Assembly (NCBI GenBank): GCA_051004015.1
Contig: JBPCKT010000135.1
Span: 1 to 64,000 of the forward strand
Direction of reading: 5' to 3'
DNA: 64,000 bases
DNA from: SXOA01 sp051004015
Lineage (GTDB): Bacteria; Planctomycetota; Planctomycetia; Pirellulales; Pirellulaceae
Part shown: positions 44,306 to 52,771 of the stretch, piece after piece
Position numbering within the stretch: position 1 is the first letter of the stretch
Layout of the letters: the number at the start of each line of letters is the position of its first letter
Program-made: the position numbers and the translations under genes
The notes under the pieces: model-generated
What the model was told of the DNA's origin: nothing
What the model saw: the letters and a program-made list of their open reading frames with translations, nothing else
The model's database searches: none

Positions 44306-44843
44306 TGCGGTCAAGTTTCTCGATGCCGAGCGAGTGCCGTACGCCTTGATTGGAGGCCTGGCGGTTTCGTTGCGAGGCCAACCCCGCATGACGGCGGACG
44401 TCGATCTGGTCATTCACGCGGACGTGCCCCGCTCTTTGGCGTTAGCGAGAGGATTGGAAGGGACGGATTTTAAGCCGCTCTTTGACGACGTCGCCCAAGT
44501 CATTCAGAAGTCCTTCATTTTGCCTCTCCGGCACCGGACCACCAGCGTGAAAGTTGACCTTGCACTGGGCCTCTCTGGGTTTGAACAGCAGATCATGTCC
44601 CGTGCGGAGCGGCTTTCGTTGGCGGGGACCGAGATTGCAGTTGCCACGGCCGAGGACCTGTTGATCATGAAGATTCTGGCGGGAAGGCCGCAGGACGAAC
44701 AAGATATTCAGGGGCTGATGATCGCCCAGGGCAAGAATTTGGATTGGAAGTACTGTACGGATCTCGCCGCACAACTAGGCAAGGCGCTGGGCCAGGATCT
44801 GGCGACTCGCATCACTTCGCTTCGAACCAAGTCAAATGCATAG
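44262..44843 (+). CDS. AbiEii/MNT-type nucleotidyltransferase
   Basis: A 193-residue nucleotidyltransferase-fold protein. The helix-strand ALIGGLAVSLRGQPRMTADVDLVI has the G-G and D-x-D of the family, and a third Asp appears in KVDLALG. EDLLIMKILAGRPQDEQDI is typical of AbiEii/DUF6036-like proteins. Such enzymes include toxins of type IV or tRNA-modifying toxin-antitoxin systems. I place the start at 44262 (AGGA upstream); ATG 44274 is an alternative. It overlaps the small upstream gene by 44 bp and ends 20 bp before the WD40 gene. Confidence 0.82.
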   Translation: MNSSMHEPLQQTLFDAVKFLDAERVPYALIGGLAVSLRGQPRMTADVDLVIHADVPRSLALARGLEGTDFKPLFDDVAQVIQKSFILPLRHRTTSVKVDLALGLSGFEQQIMSRAERLSLAGTEIAVATAEDLLIMKILAGRPQDEQDIQGLMIAQGKNLDWKYCTDLAAQLGKALGQDLATRITSLRTKSNA

Positions 44844-44863
44844 ACCAAGAGCCAGTCGTTCTC

Positions 44864-46051
44864 ATGCTCACTCCCACTCTCCAATATCAGCTCACCTTCG
44901 AAGGCCTTTGGCCGAGTGCCGTTTCGTTTCTGGATTCGTCCCGCAAGGTCGCGGCTGGAAATCAGAAGGGGGAGATTTACGTTTGGGAGTTGCCGGAGAC
45001 GCCGCCGGAGATTCCTGCCGAGGAGAAGGAGAAGAACAAAGAGCGGAAGGCACCGAACTTCAATCCAGCGCGGCGGCTGGAGGGGCATACCAACGCCATC
45101 TCGCGGCTGATTTACGATGCGGCCCGCAAACAGCTCATTTCCAGCAGCTTTGATCACATGATTCGGCTCTGGGGTATCGAAGCAGCGCCGACCGGAACAG
45201 CCGAGGCGATTCTTGACGGCGATACTCGCAAGGAGCAGTTCAAACGGACCAAGAAGGAAGAACTGCTGAAGGCCCCCGGCGTTCCCGTGCAGACCGTAGT
45301 CCCGACGAAGACGTTGGAAGCACATCAGGATTGGATTATGGCTTTGGCCATGACCGCCAGCGGCAATCGGCTCATCAGCGGAGACTCGGCATCACAAGTC
45401 ATCGTGTGGGACTTGGATAAGAACGAGCCGTTGTCGAAGTGGAAGGGCTATCCCTGGAATTGGATCGTGGCGGCGGACCTCATGGCGGATGGCCAGACGG
45501 CGCTGGTCTCCGAATATCGCTACAAGCGGGATGACTTCGACATCCCGGCCGCGGCTCTCAAACTCTGGCACACCGTGGACGGAACCGAAAAGCTCGACCT
45601 GCTGAAAGTGCAATTCCCCAAGCTCAATCCGCAGGGCCGCACGTACGGCGACGGCCAACTTTGGAGCAAGTTCGTCGGTGTCGGCCTTGTGGCGGCTGGA
45701 TTCTCGCCCGATGGAAAGCAGGTCGCTGTCGGGCAAGGAGGCGAAACCGATACGGGCAAGGTCCATCTGTTGGAAACCGAAACGGGCAAGCTCAGCAAAA
45801 CAGTTTCCGGCCATCAGTATGGTGTCACCGCCCTCGCCTACTCCAAAGACGGCCTGCACCTCTTCACTGCCGGCCGGGATACCTGCATCCGCATCATCCA
45901 GGTCGCCGACGGCAAGGAAGTCGCCGTCCTCGGCTCCCCGCGCGGCGGCCAGTTCAAGGACTGGATTTCCGCCATCAGCCTCTCGCCGGATGAAACCCAC
46001 CTCGCTGCTGCGGATATTGCCGGGCAGGTGGGGGTGTGGAAGCTCAAATAG
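44864..46051 (+). CDS. WD40 repeat protein
   Basis: A 395-residue WD40 propeller. Blades are seen as GHTNAISRLIYDAARKQL then IRLWGI, AHQDWIMALAMTASGNRL then VIVWDL, a degenerate pair around residues 190-280, SGHQYGVTALAYSKDGLHL and DWISAISLSPDETHLAAAD then VGVWKL at the C-terminus. No signal peptide is seen, so it is probably cytoplasmic. The ATG at 44864 is chosen because upstream codons overlap the nucleotidyltransferase gene. It is likely a protein-interaction scaffold. A blade-one insert rich in Glu/Lys (EEKEKNKERK) is unusual. Confidence 0.9.
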   Translation: MLTPTLQYQLTFEGLWPSAVSFLDSSRKVAAGNQKGEIYVWELPETPPEIPAEEKEKNKERKAPNFNPARRLEGHTNAISRLIYDAARKQLISSSFDHMIRLWGIEAAPTGTAEAILDGDTRKEQFKRTKKEELLKAPGVPVQTVVPTKTLEAHQDWIMALAMTASGNRLISGDSASQVIVWDLDKNEPLSKWKGYPWNWIVAADLMADGQTALVSEYRYKRDDFDIPAAALKLWHTVDGTEKLDLLKVQFPKLNPQGRTYGDGQLWSKFVGVGLVAAGFSPDGKQVAVGQGGETDTGKVHLLETETGKLSKTVSGHQYGVTALAYSKDGLHLFTAGRDTCIRIIQVADGKEVAVLGSPRGGQFKDWISAISLSPDETHLAAADIAGQVGVWKLK

Positions 46052-46164
46052 GGTTCCCTGCCAGCACCTTTCCCTGTTTCATCTGTGGCAGTCCGCCCCA
46101 CTTTTGCCTACAATAAAGGGTGCGGGAGCCCCCGCGAGGAAGCCTCTTTGGAAGGACGGAAGTC

Positions 46165-47682
46165 ATGGCTCAGGCACTCTCCAAGCTGATTTTTTGCGCC
46201 GTGGTGGCGGCGGCAATCGGGGTCATAGGGCCGCTGGCGGCGATGGGTGCCGCTTGCCCGTTCTGCTCGGCATCCGCTCAGACGTTTTCCGAGGAAATCG
46301 GCACGATGGACGTCGTCGTGATTGCCCGGCTGGTGGCGCTCCCTCCGAAGAAGGACAAGGAAGACGGTTTTGGCTCGGAAGTCCCCAAGGCTAAGTTCGA
46401 GATCGATCGAATCATCAAGGGAGATCCCCTGGCCAAGCCCAAGGAAACCATCGAAACCCTGTACTTCGGCGATGCCAAGCCGGGCACGGCATTCTTGGTG
46501 ATGGGAATCGACCCGCCCAACGTGATGTGGTCCACGCCGCTGCCGCTGTCGGATCGGGCGCAAGAGTACCTTGGCAAAATTATCAAGCTCCCCCGCGAGG
46601 GAGTCGAGCGGTTCACCTTCTTCCAGAATTTCCTGGAGGACACGGACGAGATGTTGGCCCGCGACGCTTACGATGAATTCGCCAAGGCTTCCTACGACAC
46701 GATCCGCACCCTCAAGGATCACATGGATCACGACAAGCTCGTCGGCTGGATCAAAGATTCCAACATCCCCGCCAGCCGCCGCCGTTTGTACCTCGTGATG
46801 CTGGGGATCTGCGGCAGCGAGGACGATCTGCCGATGCTGGAGAAATTTATCAAGTCGGAGGACCGGAAAGAGAAGCAGGGGCTGGACGCGCTGATTGCCT
46901 GCTACATAACGCTCAAGAAGGAAGCCGGCCTGCCGCTGATTGAAGAGCTGTTCCTGAAGAATAAGAAGAGCGACTACGCCGATACCTATGCCGCCATCAT
47001 GGCCCTGCGGTTTCATGCCAGCGAAGGGAAGGTCGTCGAGAAGAAACGGCTGCTGGAAGGTTTCCACTACATGCTCGAGCGGCCGGAGCTCGCGGACCTG
47101 GTGATTCCCGACCTGGCCCGGTTCGAGGACTGGGCCCCCATCGACAAGCTGTTCGACCTCTACAAGAAGGCGGACGAGAAGACGAGCTGGGTGCGCGTGC
47201 CCGTGGTCAACTACCTGCGTGTCTGCCCACTGCCCAAGGCGAAGGAGCTGCTGAAGGAATGCGAGAAAATTGATCCGCAGGCGGTGAAGCGGGCCAACAC
47301 GTTCTTCCCCGCCACGCCGGCCACCCAGCCGGTTGATCCGAACAAAGCCTCGCGGGTGAATTTCCCGAAAAAGTTGCATGAAAAATCGGGCGGGCCGAGC
47401 GATGCCCAGCCGGTCGTCTTCCAGGCCCCGATTCCGCAGCCGGACGAAGAATCGGGAATCGGCCCGGGGGATTCCGCTTCCGCCAAGCCCCGCCCGCTGC
47501 CGGCCCTGGACGCGGCCGGACTGGCCAGCATTAACAAAGGGGCGGCGCCGGCCAAGGCGTTGCGGCAAAACCCCCTGATGGTCCCGAACCTGTGGCAGCT
47601 CATCGGCGTACCAGTCGGTGCGGGGCTGGCGCTGCTGTTTGTGCAGTGGTCCATCCTGCGTGGCGGCGTCCGGAAGAGATAG
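46165..47682 (+). CDS. exported protein with C-terminal membrane anchor, unknown function
   Basis: A 505-residue protein. The signal sequence (MAQALSKLIFCAVVAAAIG to AMGA) is followed directly by ACPFC, a C-x-x-C pair, and a beta-rich N-terminal domain (30-150) with VVVIARLVALPP. Residues 160-400 are helical repeats. Pro/Ala-rich sequence (400-470) leads to a C-terminal helix (482-500) ending in basic residues, consistent with anchoring. GGAAGGACGGAAG precedes the ATG at 46165. No known domain was recognised; I treat it as a lineage-specific envelope protein. It runs 18 bp ahead of the DUF3299-like gene. Confidence 0.78.
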   Translation: MAQALSKLIFCAVVAAAIGVIGPLAAMGAACPFCSASAQTFSEEIGTMDVVVIARLVALPPKKDKEDGFGSEVPKAKFEIDRIIKGDPLAKPKETIETLYFGDAKPGTAFLVMGIDPPNVMWSTPLPLSDRAQEYLGKIIKLPREGVERFTFFQNFLEDTDEMLARDAYDEFAKASYDTIRTLKDHMDHDKLVGWIKDSNIPASRRRLYLVMLGICGSEDDLPMLEKFIKSEDRKEKQGLDALIACYITLKKEAGLPLIEELFLKNKKSDYADTYAAIMALRFHASEGKVVEKKRLLEGFHYMLERPELADLVIPDLARFEDWAPIDKLFDLYKKADEKTSWVRVPVVNYLRVCPLPKAKELLKECEKIDPQAVKRANTFFPATPATQPVDPNKASRVNFPKKLHEKSGGPSDAQPVVFQAPIPQPDEESGIGPGDSASAKPRPLPALDAAGLASINKGAAPAKALRQNPLMVPNLWQLIGVPVGAGLALLFVQWSILRGGVRKR

Positions 47683-47699
47683 TGCGGAGGAGATCAGGA

Positions 47700-48416
47700 A
47701 TGAGCGGCACGCTGGAAAAAATCAAACCATCGCTGGAGATGCAACCGGCGTTCAGCGAAACGGCGCATTATCGCACCATCAGCCGCTCCGCGGTCATCGC
47801 GCTCATTCTCTCCATCGTCTCGCTACTGGCCTTTTTCGTCTCCTGGATGCTGGTGCTGCCCGTCGTGGCCCTGGTGCTGGGGCTGACGGCTCTTTCGACC
47901 ATCCGCCGTTACCCGGAGGAATACACCGGCGCGGGGGCGGCCCTCGCCGCGATCGGCATCTCCACCGGCGCCTTCCTGCTGGCCGCCACCTGGCACACGG
48001 TGGATTACGTCACCGAAGTTCCGGAGGGCTATTCCCGCGTCAGCTTTTCTGAGCTGCAGCCGGACATGAAGAATCCCAATTCGCTGATTCGCAACTTGGA
48101 CGCGATCTTGCCCAAGCGGGCCGCCGAACTCAACGGCCAGCCGGTCTTCATCAAGGGGTACATGCATCCCGGCGTGGCCACGATGGGAAAGGTGGACCAT
48201 TTCATCCTCGTGCCGGACATGGGAACCTGCTGCTTCGGGGGTCAACCGAAGGCGACGGACATGATCGAGGTCAAGATCAAGCCGGACGCCTCGCGGGTGA
48301 AATACTCCACCCGCACGGTCAAGCTGGCGGGCAAGTTCGTCCTGGCGGAACGATCCTCCGAATTCGGCGACCTGCATTCCGTCGTCTATCATCTCGAAGC
48401 CGACGTGGCGAAATAA
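47700..48416 (+). CDS. membrane protein with DUF3299-like domain
   Basis: A 238-residue protein with two adjacent membrane helices (residues 28-60 and 78-100; ALILSIVSLLAFF, AALAAIGISTGAF) of DUF4190 type. A C-terminal domain follows: NGQPVFIKGYMHP, DHFILVPDMGTCCFGG and VKYSTRTVKLAGKFVLAE. This part resembles DUF3299, a periplasmic domain seen in metal-handling proteins; the C-C pair could bind metal. The ATG at 47700 follows GGAGGAGATCAGGA. The gene is probably co-expressed with the preceding anchored protein. Confidence 0.8.
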   Translation: MSGTLEKIKPSLEMQPAFSETAHYRTISRSAVIALILSIVSLLAFFVSWMLVLPVVALVLGLTALSTIRRYPEEYTGAGAALAAIGISTGAFLLAATWHTVDYVTEVPEGYSRVSFSELQPDMKNPNSLIRNLDAILPKRAAELNGQPVFIKGYMHPGVATMGKVDHFILVPDMGTCCFGGQPKATDMIEVKIKPDASRVKYSTRTVKLAGKFVLAERSSEFGDLHSVVYHLEADVAK

Positions 48417-48425
48417 TTCCCGCCT

Positions 48426-48531
48426 CGTTCCCACGCTCCGCGTGGGAACGCACGTCTTGGACGCTCCGCGTCCCTGCCAGCGGAGACGCAGAGCGTCAAG
48501 AACGTGCGTGACGACGCAGAGTGTCGTCACG
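48426..48531. repeat. cluster of four hairpins upstream of pckA
   Basis: Four perfect stems are packed into 106 bp. CGTTCCCACGC/GCGTGGGAACG has a TCC loop (48426-48450), GGACGC/GCGTCC a TCC loop (48459-48473), GACGC/GCGTC an AGA loop (48485-48497), and CGTGACGAC/GTCGTCACG a 7-base loop (48507-48531). They lie in the 207-bp gap before pckA. No U-run follows, so these are more likely dispersed repeats or leader structures than terminators. Confidence 0.75.
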
Positions 48532-48623
48532 AGGACGTATTGCCGCCCATTTTCAGCCTTGGCCCAACACTTGCTCGCGGGTATTCTTCACGCTGGCAAT
48601 GTCTTTCTCGCAAGGAGGCGAAC

Positions 48624-50270
48624 ATGTCCGCGCTCACGTTCCCGGCAACGGCTGCCGGTTTTTCGTCCGTTCCACTCATTTCCCCTATGCCTTCCCACCG
48701 CATCGACCTGCTGGAGTACGGCATCTTCGCCCGGGGTGTGCTGCGGAACCCGTCTCGCGCCCTGCTCTATGAAGACGCCGTGCGGCATGACGAAGGGGTC
48801 ATCACCTCGGCGGGGGCCATCGTTGCCCGCTCCCACGCCAAGACCGGCCGCAGCCCCAAGGACAAACGGCTGGTGGACGAGCCCGCCAGCACGAAGGACA
48901 TCTGGTGGGGGCCGGTGAACATCAAGCTCTCGCCGCAGTCCTTCCGCATGAACCGCAGGCGGGCCGTTGATTATCTCTCCACCTGTTCCCGCATCTACGT
49001 CATCGATGGCTTCGCCGGCTGGGACCCGGAGCATCGCATCAAGGTCCGTGTTATCTGCTCCCGCCCGTACCATGCCCTGTTCATGCAGAACATGCTGATC
49101 CGCCCCAGCGAGGAAGAGCTGGCGACGTTTGGAAAACCGGACTACGTCATCTTCAACGCCGGCGCTTTCCCCGCGGATGAAGAAGTGCCAGGCGTCACCA
49201 GCGAGACCAGCGTCTGCTTGAATTTCGAATCAGGTGAATTCGTCATCCTGGGAACCGAGTATGCCGGCGAAATGAAAAAGGGGGTCTTCACCATCATGCA
49301 TTACCTGATGCCCAAGCGCGGCGTCCTGTCGATGCACTGCTCGGCCAACGAAGGCCAGGCGGGCGACGTGACCTTGTTCTTCGGCCTATCGGGCACGGGC
49401 AAGACCACGCTCTCCGCCGACCCGCGCCGCAAGCTCATCGGCGACGACGAGCATTGCTGGACGGAGAAAGGCGTCTTCAATATCGAAGGGGGGTGCTATG
49501 CCAAGTGCATCAATCTGTCGGCGGAAAAGGAGCCGGAGATCTTTGCCGCCATCCGCTACGGAACCGTGCTGGAGAACGTAATTCTGCACCCTGAGACGCG
49601 GGTGGTCGATTTCGCGGACGCCAAGCTGACCGAGAACACGCGGGCCAGCTACCCGATTGAATTCATCCCCAATGCCAAGATTCCCTGCCTCGGCGGGCAC
49701 CCCAAGAACATCATCCTGCTCACCTGCGATGCCTTCGGCGTGCTGCCGCCGGTCAGCAAGCTCTCCCCCGAGCAGCTCATGTATCACTTCATCAGCGGCT
49801 ACACGGCCAAGGTGGCGGGGACAGAACAAGGGGTGAAGGAGCCCGAAGCCACCTTCAGCGCCTGCTATGGGGCCGCGTTCCTGATCTGGCATCCCATGAA
49901 ATACGCCCAGCTTCTGGCGGACAAGATGCAGCACCACGCCGCCGGGGCCTGGCTGGTGAACACCGGCTGGACCGGCGGCAGCTACGGCGCCGGCAGCCGG
50001 ATCAAGCTGGCTCACACGCGGGCGATTATCGACGCTATCCACAGCGGCGAACTGGCCAGAGCTTCCATGAAGGCCGAACCGGTCTTCGGCCTGTCCATCC
50101 CCACCGCTTGCCCCGGCGTCCCCAGTGAGATTCTCTCGCCGAAGTCCTCGTGGCGAGACAAATCGGCCTACGACGCCACCGCTGCGAAGCTGGCCAGACT
50201 ATTCCGCGAGAACTTCGCGGACTATGCCGACCAGGCGACGGAGAAGGTGCAGGGGGCGGGGCCCGGATAG
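48624..50270 (+). CDS. pckA: phosphoenolpyruvate carboxykinase (ATP)
   Basis: A 548-residue ATP-dependent PEPCK, which converts oxaloacetate and ATP to PEP, ADP and CO2 for gluconeogenesis. Motifs: KTGRSPKDK (73-81), the kinase-1a P-loop GLSGTGKTTL (254-263), the metal-binding GDDEH (273-277), NIEGGCYAKC and later NTGWTGGSYGAGSRIKL. All are standard for the ATP-type enzyme. The ATG at 48624 has AAGGAGGCGAAC upstream, a strong ribosome-binding site. The N-terminal 25 residues are an unusual addition before the conserved core. A hairpin cluster in its upstream region may influence expression. Confidence 0.97.
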   Translation: MSALTFPATAAGFSSVPLISPMPSHRIDLLEYGIFARGVLRNPSRALLYEDAVRHDEGVITSAGAIVARSHAKTGRSPKDKRLVDEPASTKDIWWGPVNIKLSPQSFRMNRRRAVDYLSTCSRIYVIDGFAGWDPEHRIKVRVICSRPYHALFMQNMLIRPSEEELATFGKPDYVIFNAGAFPADEEVPGVTSETSVCLNFESGEFVILGTEYAGEMKKGVFTIMHYLMPKRGVLSMHCSANEGQAGDVTLFFGLSGTGKTTLSADPRRKLIGDDEHCWTEKGVFNIEGGCYAKCINLSAEKEPEIFAAIRYGTVLENVILHPETRVVDFADAKLTENTRASYPIEFIPNAKIPCLGGHPKNIILLTCDAFGVLPPVSKLSPEQLMYHFISGYTAKVAGTEQGVKEPEATFSACYGAAFLIWHPMKYAQLLADKMQHHAAGAWLVNTGWTGGSYGAGSRIKLAHTRAIIDAIHSGELARASMKAEPVFGLSIPTACPGVPSEILSPKSSWRDKSAYDATAAKLARLFRENFADYADQATEKVQGAGPG

Positions 50271-50288
50271 ATCCAATCCTGGGCGAGT

Positions 50289-50837
50289 TTATTCCTCCTT
50301 TTTTTCCGGTGGAGCGGCACTGAATGTAACGGGACAAGAGTAAATGACCCGTCCGCCGGGGACCCGTAAGTCCTTGATTTTCATCGTCGCATCTCCCACC
50401 CCCTGAGGCCGGATGGTCCCAGAGAGGCGGCATGAGCCTTGCTGTTTCTTCACAAGTCGAAGGTTGCCTATACCCACAATATGCAGCCCATTAGGCATTT
50501 GCCTTTCAAACGTGACACTCAGCAATTCGGGCGGTTTCTGCTTCCCCACCCCCAGCTCCAGGTCCACGATATACCATTCGTGATAAACGAGCTCTTCATT
50601 GAGTTTTGTTCCCTGAATGGTTTTATCGGGATCGAGGGTGAACGAGTGGAACTGAATCGTCCTCTTTGCCTTGGATCGAATGTCCCGCCGCTCCGCCTCC
50701 TCCCGCTTCTTGATCGTCTCGAAATCAAATTGATCAGCCTTGACACTGGGCCCCCGTGAGCAAGCAGGTAGAGCGCTGAGCAGAGCGATCAGTACGACGA
50801 ACCTAGCCGTTTTCGAATTCGATAGCACGTTTGTCAT
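50289..50837 (-). CDS. lipoprotein of unknown function
   Basis: A 182-residue predicted lipoprotein: MTNVLSNSKTARFVVLIALLS then the lipobox LPAC at residues 23-26. The mature domain is beta-rich (residues 60-175) and has the GRVIYSCPVTF ending. It has no recognised family. It lies 11 bp downstream of a small secreted protein and below a DUF1559 gene on the same strand, so the three are probably one transcript. DUF1559 proteins are often followed by lipoproteins of this size in planctomycetes. Confidence 0.78.
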   Translation of the reverse strand: MTNVLSNSKTARFVVLIALLSALPACSRGPSVKADQFDFETIKKREEAERRDIRSKAKRTIQFHSFTLDPDKTIQGTKLNEELVYHEWYIVDLELGVGKQKPPELLSVTFERQMPNGLHIVGIGNLRLVKKQQGSCRLSGTIRPQGVGDATMKIKDLRVPGGRVIYSCPVTFSAAPPEKKEE

Positions 50838-50848
50838 ACGACCTCGTT

Positions 50849-51250
50849 TTATGCCGGACCATCGACGATGATCTCGTGGCTGGAAACGCCTCCGGGCCCG
50901 GTCGCCAAGAGACGCACCCAATTCCAGCCCTGGACCCATTTTCCGTAGAACGGATACCCGGCGGCGGGCATTCCCAAGCTTCTGTCCCAAGTCCCCTCGG
51001 CCGTCGACGTTCCCTGTTTCGTGTAATACTCGATGTACATCGGCGTGCCTTCCGTTCTCCACCACCAGACTCCGACTTCATAAGCCGTGCTCGCCGGGCC
51101 GCCTCCGGTAGCGAAGATCATCTCCGATTCGCCCCAATGCGAAAATTCCGCGGGGTCCGTCATCCACCAGTCCGCATGGGCAATCATCGTTGGAAATGTG
51201 AGCATAACAAGGACAGCCAGAACCATCAAGAATCGTGAAGATTTCGACAT
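50849..51250 (-). CDS. small secreted protein of unknown function
   Basis: A 133-residue exported protein. The ATG at 51250, preceded by GAGGA, opens a signal peptide (MSKSSRFLMVLAVLVML to IAHA). The mature part is aromatic-rich (DWWMTDP, GVWWWRTEG, WVQGWNWVRLL) and looks like a compact beta-sandwich. No family is recognised. It sits between the DUF1559 gene and the lipoprotein gene on one strand. Confidence 0.75.
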   Translation of the reverse strand: MSKSSRFLMVLAVLVMLTFPTMIAHADWWMTDPAEFSHWGESEMIFATGGGPASTAYEVGVWWWRTEGTPMYIEYYTKQGTSTAEGTWDRSLGMPAAGYPFYGKWVQGWNWVRLLATGPGGVSSHEIIVDGPA

Positions 51251-51282
51251 TGGATCCTCGTTCTGAAAAGAGAAGGAAAACG

Positions 51283-52254
51283 TCACTCGGCGCCGTTTCG
51301 CGATCCGAGACCGCGCCAGACCTTAAGAGCAATTTGATCGGACGTAAACACAACGTGCCCATCCGCGTAGAGGGACTGGACACCATTGCCGTGCATGCTA
51401 CCCGCGGTAAACGCGCCTTGCGGCAGATAGTTTTCATTCGAACAGCTATTTCTATTCGGTTGCAGAACGTGGTTGTAAAGGGAGGCCCCCCACCCACCCT
51501 CTACCCACGGACGGCCCATACGCCAGTGCTTACCCGCCACAGTTGTCGTTCCTTCCATGATTTGAAAGGCGTTCTCGTCGCACATTTGACGGAACTTCTC
51601 AAGGTCTTCCGGTGCCAAGAACGGTTCTCGTGTAGCCCAAATGCTCCGCCGGAGCGCCTTGGAACCATCGCCCACGAGGATCTCGCTGACCGCGACGGTA
51701 TTGGAAGTTCCATCGCTAACATCCGCCGTGGAGACGATCCCACCAATGCCATTCAGAAACGTTCCCGATGGCATCTGAAAAATCCCATCGAAGCCATATT
51801 TTTGAAATCCCTGTCCGAAGTTGCCAGCGTAATTCGTCCCCGCGAATTTCGCGGAATCGCCGCCGCCAGACGTCGGTTGCGGGTCAATACTCGCGGGATT
51901 TGACGGATCATCCGGGCAGCGGAAAATAGCCACGGCAAAATATCGGCTGGGGACATCATTCATCACTGGGTTGACACTCAAGTCAACGTGACGGGCAATA
52001 TCGTCGCGTTCGAGAAAGGGGAGGAGCCTTGCGAGATAACTGTAGTTTCCGCCCATCCCGTCTGGAAAGGCCGAAGCATGCGCCGCTTGAAAACTTGCGA
52101 TGCTAACTCCGATTTGACGGAGGTTGTTGCTGCACTGCATTCGCCGGGCAGCTTCGCGGGAGTATTGAATCGCCGGCAGCAGGAGCGCGATAACGACGCC
52201 GACAATAGCGATGACAACGCAGAGCTCAAGCAGAGTGAACGCGCGAGTCTTCAT
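51283..52254 (-). CDS. DUF1559 pseudopilin-like protein
   Basis: A 323-residue planctomycete DUF1559 protein. It begins with the type IV prepilin/pseudopilin cleavage signal: MKTRAFTLLELCVVIAIVGV, with the conserved Glu at position 10, and then the REAARRMQCSNNLRQIG segment. The C-terminal FTAGSMHGNGVQSLYADGHVVF matches the usual ending with H-G-G-x-x-x-x-x-x-DG. It is presumably processed by a prepilin peptidase and assembled by, or associated with, a secretion system. A perfect TTGACA lies about 70 bases upstream, but its -10 is poor. First gene of the three-gene minus-strand cluster. Confidence 0.94.
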   Translation of the reverse strand: MKTRAFTLLELCVVIAIVGVVIALLLPAIQYSREAARRMQCSNNLRQIGVSIASFQAAHASAFPDGMGGNYSYLARLLPFLERDDIARHVDLSVNPVMNDVPSRYFAVAIFRCPDDPSNPASIDPQPTSGGGDSAKFAGTNYAGNFGQGFQKYGFDGIFQMPSGTFLNGIGGIVSTADVSDGTSNTVAVSEILVGDGSKALRRSIWATREPFLAPEDLEKFRQMCDENAFQIMEGTTTVAGKHWRMGRPWVEGGWGASLYNHVLQPNRNSCSNENYLPQGAFTAGSMHGNGVQSLYADGHVVFTSDQIALKVWRGLGSRNGAE

Positions 52255-52528
52255 TTTCTTGCCCTACCGAGAAGTGCAGAGCCCAACTCCAAGACAAGTT
52301 ACCGCGCGCGCGCCCCCAACTGTCAACGCAATCTGGGAAAATCTTTCGAGGTTTAATGCCCATGTAGGCATAGCGGCACAACCTAAAAGGCTAAATTATA
52401 TGCCCTAAAAGTATTGGTCTGCACAACGGAGTGAGATTATTCCGACCGGAGAGTGCCTAACCTCTTCGCAGCTTTTTGGTCGCGCGGTGTAGAGAAGAGA
52501 AACGTGCAGGGAGCGGGGCCGAAGTAGG

Positions 52529-52771
52529 TCAAAGCATGCTCGGCGTCGGATTGTGCGGCACCGCTTCGGCGTCGTCTGCGGTCAGGGGCGTGCGGCTTTG
52601 CTCGTAGCCCGTGCAGCCGACGAGGGGGCTCCCTTGCTCGAACTTGTAGGTGCCGTCGTTGTTTTTCTGGAGCGTGGCCCAGCGGACGTAGGAGAGCATC
52701 TGCTGCTCGGAATCAAAGGTCGCCGCGAGCTTTTTGGCTCTGCCGGGCTTGAGGCAGTAGAGGTAATGCAT
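52529..52771 (-). CDS. small protein overlapping the amidohydrolase gene
   Basis: An 80-residue protein MHYLYCLKPGRAKKL onwards, with LSYVRWATLQKNNDGTY and a Pro-rich tail. The ATG at 52771 is preceded by GAAGGAGAC, a very good ribosome-binding site, and the gene overlaps the end of the amidohydrolase by 59 bp on the same strand in another frame. No domain is recognised. The strong start signal and distinct composition argue for a real gene. Confidence 0.65.
   Translation of the reverse strand: MHYLYCLKPGRAKKLAATFDSEQQMLSYVRWATLQKNNDGTYKFEQGSPLVGCTGYEQSRTPLTADDAEAVPHNPTPSML

Noticed and set aside
48426..48531. tRNA or riboswitch before pckA
   Set aside because: The stems are independent simple hairpins; no cloverleaf or known aptamer core is seen.
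52297..52326. Promoter for the DUF1559 gene
   Set aside because: The -35 TTGACA is perfect but the -10 (GTAACT) is poor and the spacer is 18 GC-rich bases; too weak to list.
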